From Pseudomonadota bacterium (GTDB lineage Bacteria; Chloroflexota; Ktedonobacteria; Ktedonobacterales; JADMIN01): DNA of 33,489 bases. The position numbers and the translations under genes are program-made. This document shows, piece after piece, positions 24,269 through 31,998 of this stretch. Location: the NCBI GenBank assembly GCA_021324535.1, contig JAJPIU010000049.1, positions 1 through 33,489 on the forward strand. Direction: 5' to 3'. Numbering within the stretch: the first letter of the stretch is position 1; the number at the start of each line of letters is the position of its first letter. The notes below the pieces were generated by a model. The model was not told where the DNA came from. It searched no databases and saw only the letters and a program-made list of their open reading frames with translations.

Positions 24269-26167
24269 TTAGTTGCTGGCTCCAGGCGTTGAGGCCCCAA
24301 GCTGGCCGCTCCGCCGCAACCGTAGCGCCTCGGCGCGGGCGACCGCCTCGCCGCCACGCGAGCCGCTGGCCTCCTGTTCGAGGATGCGCCGGGCGATGGC
24401 GATGGTCGCCGCGTAGGTCGAGTCCATGCCATAGTAGGTGAGGCTGCCTGCGCCCAGGTTCTTGCCCCGCGTGTACTGCGTATCGGCGGCGTAGTGGATC
24501 AGCCCCAGGTCAAAGGGCAGCTTGGCGAAGTTGATGTTCTCGCCCATGGGGTAGCGCGTCATGTAGATGCTCTCGTACACGGCGTCGAGATAGGGGCCGG
24601 ACTCCATCTCCACCACACTATAGTTTGCGCGATAGTAGGCGTCCAAGAACGCGCGGTTTTGCAGGAAGGCGCCCCGACTGGAGACGGCGCGCTGATTTTC
24701 CAGGACGGCGCCAAAGACAAGATTGCGTCCCACATCGTTTGCGTTGAAACAGTTGTCCAGCCAGTAGGTGTTCTGGCTGTGCTCATCGAGCACCACATTC
24801 GAGAGCATCACATCGCCGACGCTGCCGTTCAGCGTGGTGGCTTCACCCAGGATATAGACGCCCTTCACCTGCGCCAGATTCTCAAGCACCTCGCGCAGCA
24901 CGCGATAGGCCGCCATGCCCAACGGATAGTCAATATTGATGATCACACCTCGTCCCTCGCCTGAGCGTTCCGCCCCAGGCACACGCACACGCGGATCGAG
25001 ATCGTCGGCGCGAAGCTTCGCCATATCGAAGATCTGCGCATCAATATCCAGCCCATGCCGCGCGCCAACGTACCAGATGCCGCGCTCTTGCTCTTCCACG
25101 GGGCGGCTGCGCGCGAAGCCCTGGCCCGCCGAGGTGCGCTGATACTCGCGTGCGGCGAAGTAGAGGAAGTTCTGCCAGTTACCAGGGGCGCGCCCCTCTT
25201 TGATTTTGCGGCATTCTTCTGAGAGGAAGCTATCGGCGCCGTTCATGGCGAAGCGCGTCAGTTCGTCTTCGCGGCGGCGCGCCGTGCCTGAGAAGAGGTT
25301 GGCCAGGCTGTGGGTGTTGCTGGAGACGAAGTAGACGGGCCGCCGGGTCAGCCGCAGTTCGTCAAAGAGTTTGGCGATTGGCCCCCACCAGCGGCGCGTG
25401 GAGCGCACAAAGCCAACGTGTGAGCCGCCAAGCATGCGCAGCATAAAGTTCTTGCGTTCGCGTCCAATCGCCAGCAGGCTTGTCCACACGTTGTCGCCCC
25501 AGATGACTTCGAGCCGCCGCCAGTCTTCCAGGGAGACATGCAGCCGCTCACGCACCACTTTGGTGATCTCCGCATAGACCGGCGAGGAGCGTTCCACGCG
25601 GCTTTCGAGCAGTTGCATGGTGGTGGGGTCGGCGTTGAGCAGCCAGTGAAACTTGTTCCATTCGATTTGCAGGGCGACCAGTGTTGGTACGATGTCGTCG
25701 GTGTCGCTCAGGCTGGAGATATACGCCGCCAGGGTGTTTTTGCCATCGAAGAACCAGCGGCGACGGCGTGCGCTGGCGGCCACTGCCTGCCATTGCTCCA
25801 CCTGGAAGCCATGCTGCGCGAAGACTTCATCCGACTGTCCCAGCAGCACGCGCGAGGTTTGCAGGATGGCCGGTGGCAGACGTAGCACCGTGTAGATGAA
25901 CGCTGACATATCGGGGTCGGTGGAACGCGCCTGGGGGTGAAGCTCCGGGTCGGCGTTGTAGTGCGCCTGCACGAGGCCGCGGAGTCCCACCTCGCCAGAG
26001 GCGCGCAGCAATGTCTGGTAGGTGCGAATGTACATCTCAACTTCGCGCCGCCCCACATCAAACCGCTCGTCGCCATCCACTGCATCGGCGCCCACGCCGG
26101 GCTGGCTGATCGCGTTGCGCTCGGCGGCCCGTCGGCCATTCAAGACATCTGCCACACTCTGCCTCAC
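24269..26167 (-). CDS. Large protein with nucleoside-phosphorylase-like C-terminal half (DUF6909-like)
   Basis: The 632-residue product has an N-terminal half without motifs that I can name (a helix-rich stretch from about 45 to 340). From about residue 360 it looks like a nucleoside phosphorylase-type alpha/beta fold: VIINIDYPLGMAAYRVLREV (409-428), VKGVYILGEATTLNGSVGD (434-452), SVVEMESGPYLDAVY (517-531), and GLIHYAADTQYTRGKN with GAGSLTYYGMDSTYA. VEMESGP resembles the phosphorylase V-D/E-ME motif, and GSVGDVMLSNVV resembles the GDVVV segment. I recall similar sequences as DUF6909, but this was not checked. The start GTG has only GAGAAG nearby, so the start may lie at M45. A promoter on the minus strand lies at 26226-26254, so it is transcribed away from cofE. 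Confidence 0.7.
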   Translation of the reverse strand: MRQSVADVLNGRRAAERNAISQPGVGADAVDGDERFDVGRREVEMYIRTYQTLLRASGEVGLRGLVQAHYNADPELHPQARSTDPDMSAFIYTVLRLPPAILQTSRVLLGQSDEVFAQHGFQVEQWQAVAASARRRRWFFDGKNTLAAYISSLSDTDDIVPTLVALQIEWNKFHWLLNADPTTMQLLESRVERSSPVYAEITKVVRERLHVSLEDWRRLEVIWGDNVWTSLLAIGRERKNFMLRMLGGSHVGFVRSTRRWWGPIAKLFDELRLTRRPVYFVSSNTHSLANLFSGTARRREDELTRFAMNGADSFLSEECRKIKEGRAPGNWQNFLYFAAREYQRTSAGQGFARSRPVEEQERGIWYVGARHGLDIDAQIFDMAKLRADDLDPRVRVPGAERSGEGRGVIINIDYPLGMAAYRVLREVLENLAQVKGVYILGEATTLNGSVGDVMLSNVVLDEHSQNTYWLDNCFNANDVGRNLVFGAVLENQRAVSSRGAFLQNRAFLDAYYRANYSVVEMESGPYLDAVYESIYMTRYPMGENINFAKLPFDLGLIHYAADTQYTRGKNLGAGSLTYYGMDSTYAATIAIARRILEQEASGSRGGEAVARAEALRLRRSGQLGASTPGASN

Positions 26168-26480
26168 TTCTTCTCACGGATCGCGCCGGTCGGTTTCTCG
26201 TTTGGTCTCCAGCATCTCTCCAGCATCTATAGTATAGAACGGTATGGCTGGCAATGATTGGGATATTTGGGATGGTCGTTCGCCATCTTCCCCCCCTTGC
26301 GTCTACCCATGCGCCTTTGCATCTTCGCGCATACATACTACTACAGAGAGGGGCTTTGCGCCTAGCCCATGGGGCGTTTGTAGCCAATTTGTGGGTATGT
26401 TGCCGTCAGGGCCACAGTTGGCAAGCCAAGATTTTAGGGGATCGGTGTTATGCCGACTCTCCTCAGAAGGAGTATAAAGC
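26168..26480. other. 313-base divergent intergenic region
   Basis: The region separates the minus-strand 632-residue gene from plus-strand cofE. It contains the minus-strand promoter at 26226-26254 and the 11-bp duplication at 26206-26227. For cofE I see no strong plus-strand promoter; TTGGCAAGCCAA at about 26418 is a small inverted repeat. The cofE ribosome-binding site AGAAGGAG precedes the ATG by about 10 bases. No small gene is supported here. Confidence 0.5.
26226..26254 (-). promoter_or_regulatory. Promoter for the 632-residue gene
   Basis: On the minus strand TTGCCA (26249-26254) and TATAGA (26226-26231) are 17 bases apart, giving a start near 26219 and a leader of about 50 bases. The -10 abuts an exact 11-bp tandem duplication (TCTCCAGCATC at 26206-26216 and 26217-26227 on the plus strand), which falls in the initial transcribed region. 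Confidence 0.5.
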
Positions 26481-27251
26481 ATGGAGCCTTCCGCTCAATC
26501 ATCTGACATACGGCTGATCGGCCTACGGGGCGTTCCCGAAGTGACGCAAGGGATGTCGCTTGCCGCTCTGGTGATCGCGTCCGCCGAGGCGACCGGCGTG
26601 ACCTTAGAGGCTGGCGATATTTTGGTGGTCACGCAGAAGGTGGTCTCCAAGGCGGAGGGGCTGCTGATTGATCTGCGTACCGTCGAGCCGTCCGATCTGG
26701 CGCGGAGGCACGCAGAACGCTGGGGCAAAGACCCGCGCCAGATCGAAGTCATCCTGCGCGAGAGCGCGCGCATCGTCCGCATGGATCGCGGCCTGCTGAT
26801 CGCCGAGACGCGCCACGGCTTTGTCTGCGCGAATGCAGGGGTGGATGCCTCGAACGTGCCAGGAGAAGAGATGGTGTGCCTGTTGCCGCGTGACCCCGAC
26901 GCCTCGGCGGAACGCTTGCTGAGTGAGCTTGCGCAGCGGTTGGGCGTGGAGATACCAGTGATCATCAGTGACTCGTTTGGGCGGCCCTGGCGTATGGGCA
27001 TTGTCAATGTGGCGCTGGGGGTGGCGGGGCTAGCGCCGCTGGTGGATTATCGTGGTCAGCCCGACGACAACGGGCGCGTGATGCACGCCAGCATCATCGC
27101 GGTGGCCGACGAGATTGCCTCCGCTGCGGAACTGGCAACAGGCAAGGTAGATCGCACGCCGTTTGTGATTGTGCGTGGGTATGGGTATCAGCCGGGGGTG
27201 GGCAGCGGATCGGAATTGATTATGCCAGCCGAGAACGACCTGTTTAGATAG
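26481..27251 (+). CDS. cofE: Coenzyme F420-0:L-glutamate ligase (CofE)
   Basis: CofE adds gamma-linked glutamates to F420-0 using GTP, giving the polyglutamate tail of the deazaflavin cofactor F420. The 256-residue product has the family pattern: GDILVVTQKVVSKAEG (residues 45-60), RIVRMDRGLLIAETRHGFVC (97-116), ANAGVDASNVPGEE (117-130), LPRDPDASA, SDSFGRPWRMGIVNVALGVA and ADEIASAAELATGK. These match CofE and the N-terminal domain of FbiB; no C-terminal nitroreductase domain is present. The stop is 4 bases from the stop of the convergent gene at 27256. No other F420 biosynthesis gene is visible in this window. Confidence 0.9.
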   Translation: MEPSAQSSDIRLIGLRGVPEVTQGMSLAALVIASAEATGVTLEAGDILVVTQKVVSKAEGLLIDLRTVEPSDLARRHAERWGKDPRQIEVILRESARIVRMDRGLLIAETRHGFVCANAGVDASNVPGEEMVCLLPRDPDASAERLLSELAQRLGVEIPVIISDSFGRPWRMGIVNVALGVAGLAPLVDYRGQPDDNGRVMHASIIAVADEIASAAELATGKVDRTPFVIVRGYGYQPGVGSGSELIMPAENDLFR

Positions 27252-27255
27252 AGTG

Positions 27256-27816
27256 TTATCCCAAACGGGTGGCGAAGTAGTTGACCATCTCATCGAGCGA
27301 GGGCGCTGCCTTGCAGGTGAAGAGCAGATAGCGATGCTCCGGCCAGGGGATGCGGTCGTACGCCTCGCTAATGGCCTGGGGCGCGCCACCGAACCAGAAA
27401 CGCGGCCCGGCGGGCAGCGTGGCGATCAGGTAGGCAGTGCCGCAGGCGCAGACCGCCTGGAAGACGTAGAAGGTGATGCGTCGCTCGGCCAATTCCTTGA
27501 GCGCCTCAGGGTAATACACGACATGCTTACCACACGGCGCTGGCAATTCCAGCAGCGCGCCGCCCGTTGGGTCAGTCTGGTACCCGTTCAGATCGGGATA
27601 GATTGGCGTGTCGTAGCGCCGCTGGGCTGGCTGCCCGCTCTGCCCATATGCCTGGTTGGGCTGGCTAGGATAGCTATTGGGATCGCCAGGGCGGCGCTCG
27701 AATCGCTGCAAGGGAGCGGTAGGCGCATCGTCGTCGTGATCCGGCTGACGAAAACGGTCAAACGGATTGAATGGGTTGGAGCGACCGGAGCGGTCACGCG
27801 GGGGACGGTCTCCCAT
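27256..27816 (-). CDS. Hypothetical protein with disordered N-terminus and Cys-containing domain
   Basis: The 186-residue product has a Pro/Asp/Arg/Gln-rich, probably disordered N-terminal region (residues 1-85) and a compact C-terminal domain (about 86-186). The C-terminal domain contains C95, G, K, H98 in PAPCGKHVVYYPEAL, C123 and C125 in AVCACGTAYLIAT, and C168. The C-x2-H/C-x-C spacing suggests a zinc or redox site, but I recognise no family. The start ATG has AAGGCGAG upstream. The gene converges on cofE with 4 bases between stop codons. Coding is supported by good start context and an ordered-looking C-terminus; function is unknown. Confidence 0.6.
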   Translation of the reverse strand: MGDRPPRDRSGRSNPFNPFDRFRQPDHDDDAPTAPLQRFERRPGDPNSYPSQPNQAYGQSGQPAQRRYDTPIYPDLNGYQTDPTGGALLELPAPCGKHVVYYPEALKELAERRITFYVFQAVCACGTAYLIATLPAGPRFWFGGAPQAISEAYDRIPWPEHRYLLFTCKAAPSLDEMVNYFATRLG

Positions 27817-27943
27817 TGGTGTCTCGCCTTGTAGAGTGATAGGTCTGCTGGGCTGGCAACGTGAGCAGGGTTGCTTATTGACGCCCTCTCACTATAGCAT
27901 ATTCGGCCCACATTCCAGTACGCAGGATCGAAGCCCAAGGAAA

Positions 27944-27960
27944 GGGCGACTGCGTCGCCC
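27944..27960 (-). terminator. Terminator of the DUF262 gene
   Basis: On the minus strand GGGCGAC (27954-27960) pairs with GTCGCCC (27944-27950) across a 3-base loop and is followed by TTTCCTT. It lies about 18 bases after the stop codon of the DUF262 gene. A 7-bp tandem repeat, CACTGAT, overlaps that stop at 27965-27983. Confidence 0.6.
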
Positions 27961-27964
27961 GGCT

Positions 27965-27983
27965 CACTGATCACTGATCACTG
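27965..27983. repeat. Short 7-bp tandem repeat at the DUF262 stop codon
   Basis: CACTGAT occurs twice in a row, followed by CACTG. The copies contain overlapping TGATCA palindromes. The TGA stop of the minus-strand DUF262 gene (27978-27980) lies inside the repeat, so a gain or loss of one 7-bp copy would change the C-terminal end only slightly. Confidence 0.7.
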
Positions 27984-30074
27984 GCCTGCCGGTTCAAGGT
28001 CTTCAGGTTCTTCTGTCTCCTCGATTTCCTCTTCGGTGGCGCGTGTGGCACGACGTAAACACTGTTCGATCCAATAGAGACCACTTGCGGCGGCAAGCTG
28101 TTCGCCTTCATTCATCGTGCGGTGATGGGCGAAGGCATTGCGTGCTTCCTGGATGCTTTGGTAGTTTTTATCGAATGGGCCTTTGCCGCCAAAGACATCC
28201 TCGAAGAGCGTCCAGTTCGATTTGATGATGGTGGAGTAGTCGCCAAACTGGCACTGCGAGAGTTTCGCGTCAAGTGCGGTATATTGTCCGGCCTCGAACG
28301 GATTTCGCTTGATGCGCTGCTCAATACGCTGGGCGACAGCTTGTTGAATATCGCCAGGGACACACCTCTTCCAGGCATGGACGCCGAAATTCGCCGAAAG
28401 GCGCTGCTCGATAAGCCCACGGATATCCTCTTCTGCAGATTTAATCCGGGCTTCAATTTGCAATACCTCATCGCTTACCCATGAAGCCGGTTCATCCATC
28501 AGGGAAGCAATCAGATCATTGATAGCCTTTGCCAGCAATGCACGGCGTTCACGCACAAAGTCTTCGTACCGCTCATTTTCCCATAGAGCCGGATCAATAG
28601 GAACACATTGCGCCTCCAAGCGGGTTCTCTCAATCTTGGGGAGATACTCGGCAGGCGCATTCGCCGCGATACGGGCGTTTGCGCGCTGGGTAACGAAGGC
28701 AAGGTTGGCTATCTGATCAACAACACGGCTTTGCCCGCGTCCCCTATAGCGTTCGAGGATGGCCTTGGGGAAGATATGATGATACTCCAGGTCTTGTCCA
28801 TCGCCTATTGCAACCCCACTGAACCAATCCTTTGCCTTGTTACGACGCGCCACGGTATACGCTATCACCATAAACGGTGAGTTGCTGAGCGCATCCTCGA
28901 GCTCACGCTCAGTAATGCGCCGTCCTGGCCCAACGCGATCTTCAATGTTCTTTATCATGCCATGAATCGGCTCATCCCGACCCAGAGCTGCAATATCTTG
29001 ATCAAGTGCGGTCTCTGAGGAACCGCTATAACGTGTCCAGATCAGGGCAAGGTACACCCATCGTTGCAGATCGCGTTCTTGTTGTTGGCTGATTTCGTCA
29101 CGGTGGCGATCAAAGAAGACGGCCAGAGGCACAAGGATGTAATCCGTTGGGAGCATGTTCAGTCGATCGATCAAACAGTTATACTTAAGAAAGTGTATCG
29201 CCTGCTCTATCGCAGGCTTAGCGCGCCCCCACGCGCTTTGCAGTTTTTCCTCGGTGAGTTCTTTGCCGCGTTCTGCCTTAAAGAATTGGCTCAAGCGCGC
29301 CTGGCGGGTAGCAAGTGCGGAAAGAACCCGCAACAAGATTGTATCACCTAACTCCCATCCTAGCGACTTTGTCCGGCGCTGGAAGACTTCTAACTCTTTC
29401 CGTATTCCCTGCCAGCGGCTCGAAATTTGGGCCAATGTCAAATCTGCATTTCCCAGGCGTGTGCCACCAGAGTTGATACGGACAAATATCTCTGTCACCT
29501 CATCATATGTGATGTCTTCGAGGACAATGACCCGATAGCGGTAGGTCTTGATATTGTCTAGGCGTATCAGACGATTATGCGCTTCCTGCCCCTCAGGAGA
29601 ATTACTGTCAAGTTTGAGATCGCTGTAGACAGCAAGAAGATTCGTTGTAAAAAGACGGGTCAACGAGACCCACCCATTTTGAGGGTGATGAGAAGCATCT
29701 GCAACCTCGAACTTTTCGGTGAACACGTTGAAGACAATATTCACCGAGCGTGAACGGTCTCGCGCAATGAATGGTTGGCCTGTCATAATCGCATACAACG
29801 AAGTAAGACGTTGCTGACCATCGAGCAGTAATTGTGATCGTGGCGCATTGGCAGTTATCCCTTTTGCGCTGAGCTCACGAGCATGGGGAAGATCGTCCGT
29901 TTCCCAAACGAGTAATTGACCAGTAGGGTATTGATGATAGAGCGAGTCGAAGAAATTGCGCACTTGGGTAGATTTCCAGACATAGCGACGTTGTAACTCC
30001 GGCAGTTGCAGCCGCCGATCCTTCACATCATTGACTAGCTGCTGAATCTCGCGGTCATGTGCGCTAATACCCAT
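27978..30074 (-). CDS. DUF262-DUF1524 (HNH-type) protein with HEPN-like C-terminus, candidate defence nuclease
   Basis: The 698-residue protein has an N-terminal DUF262 domain with LPELQRRYVW (24-33), the signature LLDGQQRLTSLYA (83-95, DGQQR at 85-89) and IFVRINSGGTRLGNADL (196-212). A DUF1524-type His-Me finger follows, with LEYHHIFPKAIL (429-440, H432/H433) and NLAFVTQRANARI (457-469). The C-terminal region holds QEARNAFAHHR (642-652), an R-x4-H arrangement typical of HEPN RNases, followed by an acidic tail. DUF262-DUF1524 proteins include GmrSD-type modification-dependent restriction enzymes and SspE, both acting against phage DNA. The gene is less GC-rich than its neighbours and has its own promoter and terminator. 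The HEPN assignment rests on the short motif and position only. Confidence 0.85.
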   Translation of the reverse strand: MGISAHDREIQQLVNDVKDRRLQLPELQRRYVWKSTQVRNFFDSLYHQYPTGQLLVWETDDLPHARELSAKGITANAPRSQLLLDGQQRLTSLYAIMTGQPFIARDRSRSVNIVFNVFTEKFEVADASHHPQNGWVSLTRLFTTNLLAVYSDLKLDSNSPEGQEAHNRLIRLDNIKTYRYRVIVLEDITYDEVTEIFVRINSGGTRLGNADLTLAQISSRWQGIRKELEVFQRRTKSLGWELGDTILLRVLSALATRQARLSQFFKAERGKELTEEKLQSAWGRAKPAIEQAIHFLKYNCLIDRLNMLPTDYILVPLAVFFDRHRDEISQQQERDLQRWVYLALIWTRYSGSSETALDQDIAALGRDEPIHGMIKNIEDRVGPGRRITERELEDALSNSPFMVIAYTVARRNKAKDWFSGVAIGDGQDLEYHHIFPKAILERYRGRGQSRVVDQIANLAFVTQRANARIAANAPAEYLPKIERTRLEAQCVPIDPALWENERYEDFVRERRALLAKAINDLIASLMDEPASWVSDEVLQIEARIKSAEEDIRGLIEQRLSANFGVHAWKRCVPGDIQQAVAQRIEQRIKRNPFEAGQYTALDAKLSQCQFGDYSTIIKSNWTLFEDVFGGKGPFDKNYQSIQEARNAFAHHRTMNEGEQLAAASGLYWIEQCLRRATRATEEEIEETEEPEDLEPAGQ

Positions 30075-30127
30075 AGATAGTGCTCTCCTTTTGGCAAATA
30101 TGTTTCCAGCCTTCCAGGTATGGATGT

Positions 30128-30155
30128 GTTATATCACGTATTCCTGTCATGTCAA
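30128..30155 (-). promoter_or_regulatory. Strong promoter for the DUF262 gene
   Basis: On the minus strand TTGACA (30150-30155) and TATAAC (30128-30133) are 16 bases apart, and the -10 is preceded by TG plus one base (extended -10). The -35 is a perfect match and the -10 is 5 of 6. Transcription would begin near 30121, leaving a leader of about 47 bases with AAAGGAGAG as ribosome-binding site. It is the best-matching promoter in the window. Confidence 0.75.
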
Positions 30156-30254
30156 TACCATAGCCAGAAAAACAGCATGCTCATTGAAGACATACAGCGC
30201 CATGCCGCAAAAGCGGAAACAGAAATGCTCTTCTATGGTTCAGTGACATAATGG

Positions 30255-31880
30255 CTAGTGCCGGAAGTGGCGCTGACCGGTCAGCACCATCGCAATGCCA
30301 TATTTGTTCGCCATGCGAATGGACTCTTCGTCGCGAATCGAGCCGCCCGGCTGAATAATCGCCGTCACACCCGCCTTTGCCGCTGTTTCCACACCGTCCG
30401 AGAAGGGAAAATACGCATCGGAGGCCAGCACAGCCCCACGCGCGCGGTCGGCTGCGCGATCCACTGCGATCTGTACGCTATACACACGGCTCGTCTGCCC
30501 CGCGCCAACGCCCACTACCATCAGGTTCTTCGCCAGCACAATCGCGTTGGACTTCACATGGCGCACAGCCTTCCATGCGAAGAGCAGGTCGGTGATCTCC
30601 TCGAAGGTTGGTTCGCGCTCGCTGACGACCTTCCGCTGGATGTCTTGATCCGAGGCGTTATCAGCCGTCTGCAAGAGCAATCCTCCGCTGATGTGGCGCA
30701 TATCCATCTGGCGCAGATCAGTCACGCTGGCGATGGCGCTTGCCGGGACGCTGGGGCCGACGGGTGCGCCGGTGGCCAGCAGGCGCAGGTTTTTCTTCTT
30801 CGTCAGGATGTCGAGCGCGGCGTCGCTATAGCCCGGCGAGATGATCGCCTCGTAGAATAGCTGCGATACTTCTCCGGCGGTCTCGGCGTCCACCTCGCGA
30901 TTGAAGCCAATGACGCCGCCATAGGCTGAGACAGGATCACCCGCATTGGCGCGGCGATAGCTTTCGGCCAGGGAATCGTTGCAGGCCAGCCCGCAAGGGT
31001 TTGTATGCTTGATGATCACGGTGGTGGGCGCGGTGAAGCTGGCGGCGGCCGCAAGCGCGCTATCGAGATCGAGCAGATTGTTGTAGCTGAGTTCCTTGCC
31101 GTGCAACAGGCGTGACCCGGCCACGGTGGACTGGGCCGGAGCGCCGGTCGGCGTGGCGTCCGCAGATTCGTCCAGGCCAGCCGGGGAAGACGCCCAACCA
31201 TAGAGTGCGGCTGACTGATGGGGATTTTCGCCGTAGCGCAATGAGCGCAGACGGCGCAGGCCAAGCGTCAGGTCGGCGGGGAAGGCGTCGGCGGCGTCGA
31301 GTGCGGCGCTCTGGCGAAGATAGTCGGCGATGGCGCTGTCGTAGAGCGCGGTCTGCTGGAAGGCGATGGTCGCCAGGCGGCGGCGCGTTTCGAGGCTGGT
31401 TGTCCCCGTCGCGCGTAGTTCGCCCAACACGTCGTCGTATTCCTTCGGGCGGGCCACCACCGTCACGGTGGCAAAGTTCTTGGCGGCGGCGCGGAGCAGT
31501 GTGACTCCGCCAATATCAATCTGCTCGATGGCTTCGCTGAGTGTGACGCCAGTGCGGGCAACCGTCGCAGCGAAGGGGTAGAGGTTACAGACTACCATAT
31601 CAATTGGCGCGATGTGGTGTGCAGCAAGCTCGGCCATGTGCGCGGGATTGTCACGCCGCGCCAGCAGTCCCGCGTGAATCGCCGGATGCAGCGTCTTCAC
31701 GCGCCCATCCAATATCTCCGGAAAGCCTGTGAGATCGCTAACCGGGCGCGCGGGCACGCCAGCCTCTTCAAGTGTGCGCAGTGTTTTTCCCGTCGAGAAG
31801 ATTTCGATACCTAGCGCGCTTAGTCCCTGGGCGAACGCAGCGATTCCCGCTTTGTTGTCTACGCTGATGATTGCTCGCAT
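30255..31880 (-). CDS. purH: Bifunctional AICAR transformylase / IMP cyclohydrolase
   Basis: PurH catalyses the last two steps of IMP synthesis. The 541-residue product has the N-terminal cyclohydrolase domain with FPEILDGRVKTLHPAIHAG (53-71) and IDIGGVTLLRAAAKN (121-135). The transformylase domain follows, with LRYGENPHQSAAL (224-236), LLHGKELSYNNLLDLDSA and the catalytic KHTNPCG (301-307). SDAYFPFSDGVETAAKAGV and IQPGGSIRDEESI appear near the C-terminus. A short extra loop lies near residues 240-260. The ATG at 31880 follows AAGGGGCAGG; the frame is open further upstream to 32108, overlapping the next gene, but the MRAIISVDNK start fits the family. It lies 118 bases downstream of the oxidoreductase on the same strand. 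Confidence 0.96.
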   Translation of the reverse strand: MRAIISVDNKAGIAAFAQGLSALGIEIFSTGKTLRTLEEAGVPARPVSDLTGFPEILDGRVKTLHPAIHAGLLARRDNPAHMAELAAHHIAPIDMVVCNLYPFAATVARTGVTLSEAIEQIDIGGVTLLRAAAKNFATVTVVARPKEYDDVLGELRATGTTSLETRRRLATIAFQQTALYDSAIADYLRQSAALDAADAFPADLTLGLRRLRSLRYGENPHQSAALYGWASSPAGLDESADATPTGAPAQSTVAGSRLLHGKELSYNNLLDLDSALAAAASFTAPTTVIIKHTNPCGLACNDSLAESYRRANAGDPVSAYGGVIGFNREVDAETAGEVSQLFYEAIISPGYSDAALDILTKKKNLRLLATGAPVGPSVPASAIASVTDLRQMDMRHISGGLLLQTADNASDQDIQRKVVSEREPTFEEITDLLFAWKAVRHVKSNAIVLAKNLMVVGVGAGQTSRVYSVQIAVDRAADRARGAVLASDAYFPFSDGVETAAKAGVTAIIQPGGSIRDEESIRMANKYGIAMVLTGQRHFRH

Positions 31881-31945
31881 AGCCTGCCCCTTCCGCTGTA
31901 ACCCTAATCCAGCTAGACTCCTACCGTGATCGCCAATAGTGTATC

Positions 31946-31971
31946 GCATGCAGGGCATGCGCTGCCAGCGC
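31946..31971. other. Hairpin pair between the oxidoreductase and purH
   Basis: GCATGC (31946-31951) and GCATGC (31955-31960) are separated by three bases and can form a 6-bp stem. It adjoins GCGCT/AGCGC (about 31959-31971). There is no T-tract on the minus strand, so this is a structural or regulatory element of uncertain role rather than a clear terminator. Confidence 0.3.
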
Positions 31972-31998
31972 GTAGGAGCCATTACACAGTACAGCGGA

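Noticed and set aside
27588..27974. Minus-strand 128-codon frame overlapping the Cys hypothetical
   Set aside because: It overlaps the start of the better-supported 27256-27816 gene in another frame and has no motif.
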